Shown here one piece after another: positions 24,601-37,900 of a stretch of 64,000 nucleotides of DNA (the first letter of the stretch is position 1; each line of letters opens with the position of its first letter). Origin of the DNA: Plenodomus lindquistii (Eukaryota; Ascomycota; Dothideomycetes; Pleosporales; Leptosphaeriaceae); NCBI GenBank assembly GCA_025504975.1, contig JANUWI010000016.1, forward strand, positions 806,001-870,000. Direction: 5' to 3'. The position numbers and the translations under genes are program-made. Under the pieces are notes generated by a model that was given only the letters and a program-made list of their open reading frames with translations, had not been told where the DNA came from and did no database searches.

Positions 24601-27600
24601 ATAATTAATTTAGAATTTTTATACTTATAAAGTATTTTAAAAACTAATAATTAGTATATACTTAGATTTAATACTAAACTAAAATTAGTTTACTTTTTTT
24701 TTTTAAAAAATAGTAATAATAGTAAATAGTTTTTTATTATATATTTTCTAATTAAATTTAACTCTAGTAAATATTTTACTATAGAAAGCTATAGAGTACT
24801 ATTTACTATGTAGGTATTTTTAAAATATAATTCTAGCTACTACTTTATTTAAAGTGTTAGTTTCTAGTTTTATATTATAATTAGAATTAAAGTAGTATAG
24901 ACTTAGAATTACTAGAAGTAAAAACTTTAGCTTTTTAAACCTATTTTAGTAATTTTTAGTCTATATAAATAGAGTTAAAGAACTTTATAGAGCTATTATT
25001 AGCTTAGCTATTTATAAAAATTTAAAAATAAATTATTTATACAATCTAGTAAACTCTAGAAAAAATTTAATATCTATTATAGTAGTAAATTAGACCTAGT
25101 TATAAAATACTTCTACTTTTTCTAAATTTACCTCTATTTTATTATTAGTTAGAATATATTCTAAATACTTAGTCTAAATAATATAGAATTTACTTTTTTT
25201 AATTACTATTTATAGTTTTACTTTTTATAGTTTTTCTAGAACAAGTTTAACGTATTATTAGTAGCTCTAGATATTTTTAAATTTAATAAAAATATTATTT
25301 AAATAGAGAATATAGAAATTATCTAAATAATCTATAAATATATTATTTATATACTTTTAATAAATAAAAAGACTATTATAAAGGCTAAAAAGAAGTACTT
25401 TATACTTATATAATCTATAGTAGGTATAGAAAAAAGTATATTTTTTAAACTCTAGATTTATATAGATTTTGTTAAAAGCTATTTAAATATTAAACTTAGT
25501 AAAAGTTTTAGCTTTACTTAAATAAATTAGTAAATTATCTATTTTTAGAATTAAATAGGCGTTTTTTTAGGTAAGCTAGTTAAATTTATAGTAGTTAATA
25601 TAAATATAAAGTAACTTATTAGATTTATAAATATAGAGAAAAAAGAAAATAAAAAAGCTATAACTAGTCTTTATAAATTTCTTTTCTAAATTTTTCTAAA
25701 TATACTTTTTAATAGCTTTTTAATCTTTAGTATTATAGTTATATAGAAAGCTAAAGTTATTAAATATAAATTTATTTATAATAATTTTATAATTATATAG
25801 TAAGTATTTTAGTAGTTTCTATATAGCTAATAAACTTAATATATTCTAATACTACTAGTAGTAAAAAAAAAATTAGTTCTAGATTAAATAGTTATTTTTT
25901 TAAATATTCTCTCTATTATAGTTTTTAAAAATCTAGTTAATTTTATAGAGACTAGTAGTAGAAAACTTATTTTTTTAATATGAAAATAAAAAGTATTAGT
26001 AGAAATAATAGTAATTTAAAAACTAGAAAAAATTTTAAAAAGTGTTTAAAGTAGGTCTAGTTTTTATATTTTTAAAAAAATATTCTAGTATTATAGAGCT
26101 TTAAAAATCTTATAAATATAATTAATTAAAAAATATAGGCTACTAGTTTTCTAATATACTTTTTTTTTTAAAGAGTATTTTATTTATTAATATTAGAAGT
26201 AATATATATTTTTAGTATTTTTTAATAAAGTTATATAAAAATAAAAAAAGTAAAAATATAAAGTTTATAGTAAATAGTAAACTACTATAACTAGAATCTA
26301 TTTATATTTTATAGCATTTTAAACTTTTTTAATTATTATATTCTAATAATTATATGAAGATACATATATTCTATAACTAGTAAAATAATCTAGTTTTTAA
26401 ACTTTTTAATTATTACTAAATAGAGTAGTTTTTAGACTTTAGTATTAAATAAAAAAAATAAAAAAATAATAATATATAAATTTAATAAAAAGAATCTTTA
26501 GGCGCTAGTATTAATAAATAATACTAGTTTTATATCTACACCTAGGTTATATTAAATAGTAAAAATAAAAAAATTAAAACTTTAAAATAGGTTTAAAAAA
26601 TTAAAGTTAAATAAATTATATTTTTAATTTAATTTTAAATAGCGTAATACTTTTAGAACTATTTATTTTTTATCTAATTTTTTTTTAGGTCTAGTATTTT
26701 AGTAGTGTTATAATATTAGTTAGAGTAATTTCTAACTATAAATTTTTTTATTTATAGTAATAGATATTTATTAGTATAGTATTCTAGCTTACTATAGTTA
26801 TAGTAGTTATTTAGTATTTTTTTAGAAACTAGAATAGCTATTATTTACTATAGAAGTACTATAGTAGATTATAGAAAAGTTTAAAAAGCTATATATAGTA
26901 TAGTATTTTTTTGAATCTTTTTTTAAAAGTATTTAAACTAGGTTATACTATAGTTTTAGTTTAAAATTTATTAGTACTATAAAAAAAAAGTTCTAATTAT
27001 AATTTTTTTTAAAATAGGTTTGTTTTTATATATTAAAAGTAGTAAAGTACTCTATTATATCTAGAAAAATATTATTCTAGGTATATTTAAAACTTTAACT
27101 AGAAATATATATACTAGAAGTTATCTTTATCTATATATAACAAATTTATTCTAAATATAGTATATATTTTTTTATAGTATAACCTAAAAAATATACTTTA
27201 AAAGTAAAAAAAAATTTTTTATATATAGTTAATTAAAAGTATTATATACTTTAGCCTATTTATTATCTATAATAAAGTATCTATTAAATATAGCTATTAT
27301 AACTTCTATAACAAAAAATAGTTAGTTTTATTAATAAATAGATATTAGAGTTTAAAATACTATTTAGCTAGACTAGAAGTATTATTTTAAACTAGTACTA
27401 TATAAATATATTTAAAATAATTATAATTACTATTTATTTTAAATCTATCTAGTATTAAAGCTTTCTATTATTTATAAATAAATTTTTTTTATTTTATAAT
27501 TTAGAGATAAAAAAAGTATACTCTAATAAACGTAGCTTTTTAATAATATAAAAAAAAGCTTTAAAAAGTAATCTAGTTAACTAGTAATATTAATAAATAT

Positions 27601-28237
27601 AAAAGTTTTTAGTAAAAAATAAAAGTAATTTTAGAAGTAGTATTAAATAAAAAAATCTTTAATAAATTTTATTTTAGTTTATAGAGCTGCTAATTTAGCG
27701 TATAGCTAGGCTATTATTTCTATAGTATTATTAAAAATTATAATTAGTAGATTTCTAAATTCTACTAAAATAGGTCTAGCTTTTATCTAACTCTAGTTAT
27801 TTTTTAATTAGCTAGTATTAGTTATTTTCTATATTTTAGATATTTAATAAATTTATAGGCCTTTTATAAAAGCTAGTTATTTTTTTTTTTTAAAAAATAT
27901 AGAATTTATTATTTATTAATAAAAATAAGTATTAGCTTTACCTCTAATTTTACTAAATTATTAGTAGTTTTTAAATCTCTACTTTAGCGCTGTTTAATAT
28001 AACTTTTCTAAAAATAATCTAAGCTAGAAATACTATAGAAGTCTATACTTATAAACTTTAGTTAACTAAAAATTTCTAAAATCTAGTTTTAGAATTATTA
28101 ATAGATCTATTAGTATTAATTAGAGCTAGAACTAAAAATATTTTAAAAGCTAGTTAACTAAAAAATTTAAATAATTTTTTAAATAAATTAGTAATATTAT
28201 ATAAGCTATTACTAGTAGAGAAATAATTTTCTTATAA

Positions 28238-28654
28238 TATAATAGTTTAAAAATATAAAATACTAAAAAGTATTTAAATTAGTTTAAAAGTATATAAAAG
28301 TACGCGTAGATTAAAAAGCTAAATAAATAATATTTTTAAAAATTTTATATAAAAAAATCCAAACATTATATTTTTTATTATTCTATTAATAAAGTAAATA
28401 ATATAATATAAAATTTAGTAATAGTTCTAGACTTTTTTAAAGTTTTTTTATTCCTCTACTATATTAGCACGTAGGTAATAGTAGAGTAGAAATTTCTATA
28501 GAATTTAAACTAAGTATAGTATAGAGGTAGTTTAGGTAAAAGTTAGTATAGTCTTCTATTTTTAATAAGCTTATATAGAGAAAAATAGAGGTAGCTTATA
28601 AAAAGGCTTCTATAGCTAAAAATCTTTATTATAATAGAATTTAGTTTTATTATA
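28238..28654 (-). repeat. 5' LTR (minus-strand element 21244-28654)
   Basis: 417 bp, partner of 21244-21660, diverged by transitions. Confidence 0.85.
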
Positions 28655-29276
28655 ACTATATAAAGTACTCTATAGCTACTAAACTAAAACACTTTAATTT
28701 TTTATACTATATAAATACTAGAGCTATTTAAATTTATTTTAGTATATATAAAATTACTTTATATATAGAGTAAGCTATAGATATTAATATATAGTATTTA
28801 ATTATCTATTAATTATATAGCTTTTATAAGCTTCTAATAATTATACTATCTAATATTTATAGTATTATTAGATTGGTTCTAGTATTCTACTATATGTTTT
28901 ATTATTAAAGTAATTAGAAAAATATAAAAATATTAAAGAAATTAAAGTAAATAGCTATATTATAGAGTATTATAATTATTATTTACTAATTATATTTAAA
29001 AAGTAGTTAAATAGAGCTATATTCTCTAATTTAAACTTATATATTACTAATATATATATAGTTTAAAAGTTTAGCTATATAATAGTTATATATATATTAA
29101 AAACTATTTATTATATAGTATATTATACCTAAATCTAAAATATATAAATTTTAAAGGAGATAATTATTTATTATAGTAGTAAAGTTTATTTCTATATTAA
29201 ATATTACTAGAATATAATTTTTAAAACCTCTAATTTATATAATTTAATAACTATATTATAAGTTTACTTCTAGAGT
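28655..29276. other. AT-rich RIP-damaged sequence, unassigned
   Basis: About 620 bases between a full element and a solo LTR of the same family. No frame or paired repeat recognised. Confidence 0.4.
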
Positions 29277-29691
29277 TATAATAGCTTAAATATATAAAGT
29301 ACTAAAAAGTATCTAAATTAGCTTAAAGGTATATAGAAGTACGCGTAGATTAAAAAGCTAAGTAAATTATATTTTTATAGACTTTATATAAAATAATAAG
29401 AAAATTCTACTTCTATAGTACTATTAAAAAAGTAAGCTGTATAGAATAGAATTTAGAGGTAGTTCTAGGCCTTTATAAAGTTCCTTTTTTTCTCTACTAT
29501 ATTAGTACGTAGGTAATAGTAGAGTAGAAATTTCTATAGAATCTAAACTAAATATAGTATAGAAGTAGTTTAAATAGAGGTTAGTATAGTCTTCTATTTT
29601 TAATAAATTTATATAGAGAAAAATAGAAGTAGTTTATAAAAAGGCTTCTATAGCTAAAAGTTATATTATAATAGAATATAGCTTTATTATA
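29277..29691 (-). mobile_element. solo LTR, Ty3/gypsy family of 21244-28654
   Basis: 415 bp matching the 417-bp LTRs, with the same plus-strand start (TATAATAGCTTAAA) and end (CTTTATTATA). Flanks are AGAGT and AAAGT, a probable target duplication with one G-to-A change. Confidence 0.75.
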
Positions 29692-30964
29692 AAAGTTAGA
29701 GTATAGAACTACTTAATAATTAGTTTTTTTATATAAAGTTAGCTTTATAAATAGATTAGCCTTTATAGTTTTAGATTTTAGTTTTATTTTAATTTAATAA
29801 GCTTTTTTATAGTTTTATTTAGTTTCTACTAGCTAGGTGCTTTCTTTTTATATAAATAGTAATAGTTTTTTAATGTATAGTATTATCTATATACTACATA
29901 TTTTATAAAAAAGTATATACTTTTTAAAAGTTTTTTAGTCTATTACTTTTAATTATTACTACGTTAATTATAGAGTTATTTCTAGTAAAATAGCGCGCTA
30001 TTTATAGTAACAGCGTTTTTAATACTATTTTAATACGCTTTACTTTTAGTAGTATTATATAAACTTTTATTATAAACTATAATAAAACTTACTTTACTTT
30101 TTTTATTTTTAGAACATAGTTATTTATTATATATTTCTAATAGCGTTTTATTATCTTTTTATAGTTTATTCTCGATTAGTTTTATTAAAAGTTCTAGAAA
30201 GTAGTTACTTATATATTTACTACTCTATTAACTAATATAAAGAATTTTTTTATTACTATATTAATCTATAGTATTTCTAGTATTTTATATACTTTTACTT
30301 TAGTTATAGCTTAGTTATATTCTATAAGCTAGCTATTCTAGTATATAAAGTTTTTTATTAGCTTTAATACTTAATAGTATTATTTATAGGCTTACTTTTA
30401 TTTAAATAGTTTATTAATTCTAATTATTACTTTAAACTTTTTAAGCTATTTTAAAAGGGATTAGTTAGATAGGTAATAGGTTTAGAGTAGATATAATATT
30501 ATTATTAATTAAATAAACACTGTAATATACTAAAAGCTAGATTACTTTTTTTATATAGTTATATTAGTTATTTTTATATTATTAAAAAAGAGTTTTATAA
30601 TACTTAAAGTTATTCTAGAAAGCTTTCTAGCCTACTAAAAAAAGATTAGCAATTTTTTTTAGGTTTATATTACTTATATTAGCTAGTGTATAATTAGTAA
30701 TTACTAGAGCCTTTTCTACTACTAGTTTAACTATTAGCTAGGTAGTTAATTTAAATTCAATTTTATTCTAGATATTTTATATAATATAGCGTACTTAAAA
30801 CTATATTATTTATATTATATAGTTTATATAAATCTATAGAATAACTATTAAATTATTTATTATTATTATATTAAATAAACGTGTTAGAGTTAGCTTTAGT
30901 AGTAGTTAGTAGTAAAACTCTTTATTATTAGATATATAATACTATTAGAAGTACATAAATATTA
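29692..30964. other. AT-rich repeat relic, unassigned
   Basis: No domain that I can name on either strand. Its right edge (from about 30,925) continues at 32,819 after a Fot1-type insertion, and the joined sequence matches 20,815-21,010. Confidence 0.4.
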
Positions 30965-32818
30965 ATTTACTTTATAGATAAATTAGATATATAGATAATT
31001 TAAATACTCTATTTAAACTTTACTAAACTTTTTATACCTATATAATACATTAATACTAGTATAATTTATAGTTTTAAAATTAAAGTAAAATATAGCTTAC
31101 GCTATAAACTATTAAATAAAATATAATGCTTATCTAATAGAGTGCTATAGCTATGTATACTATCTCTAAAAACACGCTATATTATTAACGCGCTAAAAAG
31201 TAATTTTAATATAACTATAGATTTAACTTAATAATGCTATTTAAAACTAAAAAAAAAGTAATTATTAAATATCTTTTTAATTTTACTATAAAAAATTTTT
31301 ACTCTAGTTTACTACTATTAAAAATATAGCTAATTCTTTATTTAAAGCCTAGTACTATAACTTTACTAGTAAAAACTAGGCTATAACCTTTATTAAATAT
31401 TACTTTAAACTTAAAGTAAAGTATAATTATAAACATAATTATAAAAGAGCTTTTTATAAAAATCTAGTAGTTATTAGTAACTAGTTCTAGCTTATCAAGA
31501 ATACTAAAGCTAAATATAGTATCTAGAATAAAAATATCTATAACTTTAATAAAATAGGCTTTATAATAGACGTTATATTAACTAGAGTAGTTATTATTAA
31601 TACTAACTATTAAAGGCGTTTAAAATCTATATAATAAAGTAACTAGAAGTAAACTATAGTAATCTAGAGTATTAACGTAATAAAGTAGGCTATTTCTTTT
31701 TTTAACTAGTAAATACTACTTTTTTACCTAGTATTAAAAGCCTAGCCTACTTTAGAACTAGGCTTTTATAGTATTTAAAAATAGCTAGATAGATAATAGG
31801 TTTTGTCTAGACTAGTTAAAACATTTTAATAAATATTTAAAAAAGCGTACTATTAGTATAGTATATCTATTTATAGTTAATAGTTATAAAAGCTATAACT
31901 TGTTTAACTTCTACTAGTACTATAAAAAATATAAAATTATAACTTCTTATATACCTTACTATTTATTACACTTTTTATAGCTATTTTATATAGATTATTA
32001 TATACCTTTATAAAAGGCGTATAGCTATTAAGCTAAAAATCTAGTATATAACTAGATTAACTATATTACTAAAATTAAGTTTTTACTATACTTTATTAAT
32101 ACTTTTAATACTACTATTATTTAAAGTAATATCTAAAGAGGCTTTTAAAGCGTAGGCTTAGTTTCTTTTAATCTAGAGGGTATAATATCTAGCTTTAATA
32201 TTAAACTATATTTACTATTACTCTCTACTATTAATAATAAACTTTAGTACTTCTAGACTCTAAATAATATTCTATAATTTAGGTTATAATTAAAGCTTTT
32301 TAAAAAAATAAATTAAAGCTATATAGATAGCTAGCTAACTACTATAGTAGATATATTTATAAAGTTTACTAAAAAAAGCTAAAATAATAGCATATTTAAT
32401 TGTATTAATATAAAAACGCAACTTTAAACTTTAAATAGTAAACAAAGCTGCTATATAATATAAATTACATAAAAAAAATAGCTATAGAAATAGAGTACTT
32501 TTATAATTAAAAAAAGCCTATATTTAATAACTCTAAAAAAATTTACAGCGCGTAGTAATAGAAAAAAGGCGTTAAAAAAAGTATATATACTAAATAAAAT
32601 TAACTAATATAATATTACTATAAATGCTATAGTAATACTAGGTATAATACGTTTATATATAAATAAAAAATAAAGTATATTTCTAAATAAATTAGTTTAC
32701 TACAATTTCTATATACTATTATTATAAGTTATATAGTACTATTATTAAAATACATTTTAGTAAAGTTTTAGTAAACTATTAAATATACCTATATATCTAA
32801 CTTGCCTATAGAGTATAT
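30965..32818 (+). mobile_element. RIP-killed Fot1/pogo element, full length
   Basis: 1,854 bp between TA target sites. The ends form RIP-altered inverted repeats of about 40 bp (left ATTTACTTTATAGATAAATT, right end mirrored with AACTTGCCTATAGAG). The uninterrupted target is visible at about 20,840. Read in frame, the centre (about 31,400-31,560) corresponds residue by residue to the intact transposase at 44944-46596: YNYKHNYKRAF for YDYKRAL and NIYNFNKIGF for DIYNFDETGF. The C-terminal LKKF-AR segment and the 3' non-coding part also match. It is a relative of the intact element, killed by RIP. Confidence 0.85.
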
Positions 32819-33400
32819 TAATAAATTTAATAAAAGTTAAAATTTTTAATTATATTTTCTTTAAGTATTATTTAGAAAGCTAGTTTTATTATATTAGCTA
32901 TAGAGTGCGCTAGCGTACTCTATACTCTATTTATCTACTAGCTTTAAAATAACTCTATTAATTTAGTAATACTATTTTTTTATCTAGTATATTTTTTCTA
33001 AGTTTTTTATATAGCTATTAGCTATAGAGGTTAAGCTTTTATATAGTCTAATATAAACTATAATACTTTATTTTAGTATAGAATAAAGCTAACTAGCTAA
33101 TTAAAACTATATATATTTTTTATTAATTTTTTTTTTACTTAATTTAACCTATTCTAGTCTAAAATAGATAATAGCTAGATCTCTAATAATAATTTTAGTA
33201 CTAGTTAAACAATCTACTACTACTATATCTACTATAATATTCTATTTACTACTAGTAATTTTTATTTTACTAGAGTTTATAGTTATATTATATTTTTTAG
33301 TACTAATAGTTTTTTTTTATAAAGCCTAAAATACTAGTAAAAGAGAAATATTTCTAGTACTAGTACTTTATTTTAATAGAAAGAAGATATATAGCTATAT
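32819..33400 (-). mobile_element. fragment of the long-TIR element family (minus orientation)
   Basis: About 33,000-33,320 read on the minus strand matches 53,900-54,210 inside the long-TIR element, including AACTCTAGTAAAATA and GCTAATAGCTATATAAAAAA. The first 170 bases continue the repeat interrupted at 30,964. Borders are approximate. Confidence 0.6.
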
Positions 33401-33419
33401 ATTTTTATTTTTAGCTTTA

Positions 33420-34902
33420 AATAGTTTGTACTAATCTATTCTAGCGCTATAGCTCTATAAAATTACTACGTGTATAAAGCGCTACTTAAAATTTAAAGTA
33501 AAGTTTAATTATAAGTATAACTATAAAAAAGCTTTTAATAAAAACTTTAAAGTTATTTAAACCTAGTTCTAGTTAGTAGCTAATATAAAAAAAAAGTATA
33601 TAATCTAAAATAAAAATATCTATAACTTTAATTAGATAGGTTTTATAATAAACTAGATATTAATAGGCGTAGTTATTACAGCTTTAGAGTATTAGAAATA
33701 AATAAAATTAGTTTAGTAGAGTAACTAAAAGTAAATAATAGTTATATAGAGTATTAATATTATAGAATAAACTATTCTACTTTTTATTATTTTTAAAAAT
33801 AGTTACTATTTTTTAGTCTAGTATAAAGAAAATAGTCTGCCCTAGAACTAGGTTATTATAGTTTTTAAAATAGCTAGGTAACTAATAAATTTAAATTTTA
33901 GTAGTTAGAGTACTTTAATACCTATACTAAAACGCAGACTATTAGAAAGTACTAGCTATTTATTATTAACAGCTATTAAAGCTATAACTTATTTAAATTC
34001 TAGTAATACTAGAAAAAAAAGATTATTATTATATATATACCTCTCTATTTATTGTATTTTTTATAGCTATTTAATATAGATTATTTTATACTTTTAAAGT
34101 AAGTATATAGCTACTAAGCTAAAAAGTTTATATATAACTAGAATATATATATTAAAAAACTTAAGTTTCTACTTTACTTTATATATATTTATAAAACTAT
34201 AATAACTTCTAGTAATATCTAAAAAAAGTTTTAAAGCACTAAACTAGTTCTATATAAGCTAGAGTAAATTATATTATATTTTAAAGTCTAGTTATATACT
34301 TTATTACTACTCTTTATTAATAATAAGCTCTAGTAGTTCTAAATTTAAAGTAATATTTTTAAACTAGAGTTATAATTAATATTTATAAAAGTAAAAATTT
34401 AAAAGTATATAAATAGTTTACTAACTTTTATAGTAAAAGCTTTTAAAAAAGTATTAAAAAAGGCTATAATTATCGCGTATAAGCTAGTATTAGTATAGAA
34501 AAAAATTTGTAAGCTTTATGCTACTAATAAAGCTGCTACACGTTATAAATTATATAAAAAAAAGTAGGTTTAGTATAAAAGTAACTTTCTAGTTAAAAAA
34601 AAGCCTATATTTAACTATTGTAAAAAAGTTTAAAGCGTTTAGTAATAGAAAAAAGATAAAAAACAAAGTAGGCTAGTAAAAGCTATAAATAGATTTAATA
34701 CTATATATAATACTATAAATTAGAGCATAATCTATAAACGTATAAAAGTAAAGTAAAAGTAGTTATAAAATAGTATTTAGGCTAGTTTTACGCTATATAG
34801 CGCTATATTATACTACTTTAACCTAGAATAAAGTATAGTTTTAGTAGGGTTTTAGTATAAGTAGTCTATTTAGTTATATAGTCCGCTTGCCTATAAAGTA
34901 TA
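33420..34902 (+). mobile_element. RIP-killed Fot1/pogo relic, 5' truncated
   Basis: Closely matches the relic at 46,840-48,249 from the KYDYKRA-equivalent region (about 33,490) through the 3' terminus, which ends CTTGCCTATAAAGTATA before TTA. The left third of the element, including its left inverted repeat, is not found and foreign repeat sequence adjoins it. Start is approximate. Confidence 0.75.
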
Positions 34903-37900
34903 TTATCTCTTTATATTAAAAGTATTAAAAGTATATTTATAAATAAATCTAGAGTATTTCTAAAACTATATTTCTATAATAAAATAAAATAATTATATTT
35001 TATTTTAGTAGCTAATCCTTTATTACCTAGAGTAATAAAAGTTAGAGTTACTTTATTTACTATAAAAAATAAAGCCTATATATAGTTTATTTACTACATT
35101 TATCTATTATTTATTTTTACTATAATTAAAAGAAGAGGATTTAAAAATAAAAATTATTGTAATACCTATTATAGATGATAAGTTTTTAGAGCTATTGCTG
35201 TATAACTACTCTACTACTTTACTACTAGTAAAATAAAAATCTATTACTAGATAGTAAAGGAGATATAAATTAAATTAGGTAACTTTATAAGAAATAGGAG
35301 TTTATAATATTATAATAACTCTTTTATTATTATTATATAAGTAGTATTTTAAATACTAGTATTACTCTATTTTATAGAGTAAATAATAGAAATATAAAAA
35401 CTATACTATTTACCTATAATAACTTTAGTATAAATAGGTACATCTTTTAATTATTATTATAAACTATTTTTAAATAGTAATATTCCTATATTTTACTATT
35501 ATATACATTTACTAGGTATATTTTATATTCTAGTTTAAAAATTACGCTAGTACTAAAAAGAAATTTATAAAATTAATTTAGATTACTTTCTATAAAAGTA
35601 CCTAAAATTTTACTATAATATAAAAAAGTAATTTTAGTAAAAAGCTATTAATCTAATTATATATATATATTATTATATTATTATTTTTAATTAAAAATAA
35701 ATAATAATAATATTACTTTAAACTATTTTAAAGTAAAAAACTCTGCTAATTATAGTTTATAGATAATGAACATAAAAGCTACTCTAATAGAAAAAGAGTA
35801 TAAATTTTTTATTAGAGGAGATAATTTGTTTCTAGATTAAGAGTTAAATACTTTAGCCTCTAAAGTAACTAGCCTAATTAAATTCGCGTTAGAAAATAGG
35901 CCTTTACTATAAAATAGCTATATTACAAATCCGTATAATTTATAGTTTTATCTAGAAGGTTTATATATAACTAGTAGATTTAGTAGTAAATTTCTTCTAT
36001 CTTAAGAATTAATTAATACTAAATTATCTAATTATAAAAATACTTTATAGGGTTGTATGCATACTTATAAATAAAGATTTTAGAATCTAAAAGGTAAAGA
36101 TATTTTATTACCTAATAAATTTATGCTAGCTCTATTTTAAAATAATTTTGTAATAAAAATCATAATTATATTATCATAGTAATTATACAAGGGGTATAAA
36201 GTAATAATAATAATCTAAATATTAATAAAATATTAGTATAACTTCTAGATAAAAATAAAATAAATAAATAAATATAGTAAAGTAAATAATTATAATCTAT
36301 ATATTACTTCTTTAAGTAGTAATACTAGTAAAAAACAAGATAATAATAATATATCTAATTAAAATATAGAGATAACTATGTATATATATTAAAACTATAA
36401 TTCTAAAAATAAAAATAATAGTAATAAAGATAGTTATTTATATAATTATTATAATAAAAAAAGATATTCTAAAAATAACTATGTTAAAGAATACCTAAAT
36501 TTTATTAAAAATAAAAATAAGAAAAATCAAAGAGAAGAAAATCTTTTAGTAACTTATACTCGTTATAATAGTAGTAGTACTATAGTTTTTTTTTGAAATT
36601 CTACCGCTACTATTTATACTTATTAAAGGAAAAGACTATTTATTACTAATACTCTGAAAAACAGTAATATAACTATTAGATAGGGTAATACTAATAATAG
36701 TATTAAAGTAAATAAAATAGAAAATAAAAAATTTAAATTTATATCTATTAAATAATTAATTAAACTAAATGATATATCATTTACTCTATAATTAGAAGTT
36801 AATCTATTAAGTTTAAATCTTATTACTAAAAAGATTATAAATTAAACTTTACTAAAAAATAGTATAGTATTTATACTTCTAAAAATATTTTATTATCTAA
36901 AAGCTTTTATAAAAAAGAAGTTAGTATTTTTAGTACTACTAGTATAGAAACGAATAATAGCTATAAATTTAAAGCTATTTTAAATATAACTATTTCTAAT
37001 TTAAAAGATTTAGATAGTAAAATAGATTTAATAGATTTTAATAAAAAAGATACTATTAAAAATAAATCTCTTAATCTAGAGAGGATGAATCTAATTATAG
37101 AAAAAGAAACTATCGAGGATAATAATCTAGATAATATCCTAGAAATTAATCTAGATAATAATACTATAAACAATAATTGTATTAATAATAGAAAGATTAT
37201 TACATATAATAATAACTTTATAGATTTTAAATATAATAAATTAGAATATATAAATTGTAATACTATTAAAAAAATAAATAGTACTACTAAATATAGTACT
37301 ACTATAGATTTTAAAGATCTAGAATCTACTAACGTTAGCTTAGAGAATTATATTATTTATATATAAACTAAGCTAACTAAAATTAGAAAAATAGAAGTAG
37401 GTACTAAAGTTACTACTTATTTAAACTTAATTTATATAGATATAGAAGGTTTTATAAAAAATTTTAAAACATTTAGAAATTTAAATACTATATTATTTTT
37501 AGAGTAACTTTTACTTAATACTTAGTAGTAAAGTAATTAAAAAGGAGAAAAAATATAGTTAATATTATTAAAAAGACTATTATAGAACTAGAATTAGAGG
37601 CTAAAAATAACTTTATTCTAGTTACTATAGAATTAGTTAATAATACTACGTTAAATAGGAGTAATATTAATAACTCTAATAGTAATAATTTTAATAATAA
37701 TAAATTTAAAGCGTTATATTTTATTAATAAGTTTATTTCTATAGATTTAAATGATTATTTAAAATCTAAAAAGATTAAAACTAAGTTTTCTACATTTTAT
37801 ACCCCTAAATAAAATAGGGTAGTAGAAATAATAAATAGAGTACTATTTAATAAAGTTAAAGCTTTATTAATTAACTCTAATTAATTTAAATCTTTATAAA

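Larger units (their letters stand above)
21244..28654 (-). mobile_element. Ty3/gypsy LTR retrotransposon on the minus strand, RIP-killed
   Basis: 7,411 bp with 417-bp LTRs at 21244-21660 and 28238-28654. Flanking pentamers ATTAT and ACTAT differ by one transition, compatible with a RIP-altered target duplication. Read on the minus strand, about 25,690-25,300 shows reverse transcriptase remnants (PxLFxxK-, LxxYxxLN- and RYxLYKYxVxPF-like stretches, then YxNxxFxDYLD). The element lacks any usable frame because of TAA and TAG codons. The same LTR family left two solo LTRs nearby. Confidence 0.85.

Noticed and set aside
36961..37173. 70-codon minus-strand open frame
   Set aside because: Shadow of the copia polyprotein on the other strand; low-complexity Leu/Ser/Ile composition.
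37085..37366. 93-codon open frame in the AT-rich block as a gene
   Set aside because: It lies in frame between the protease and integrase remnants of the copia element and is a surviving piece of its polyprotein, not an independent gene.
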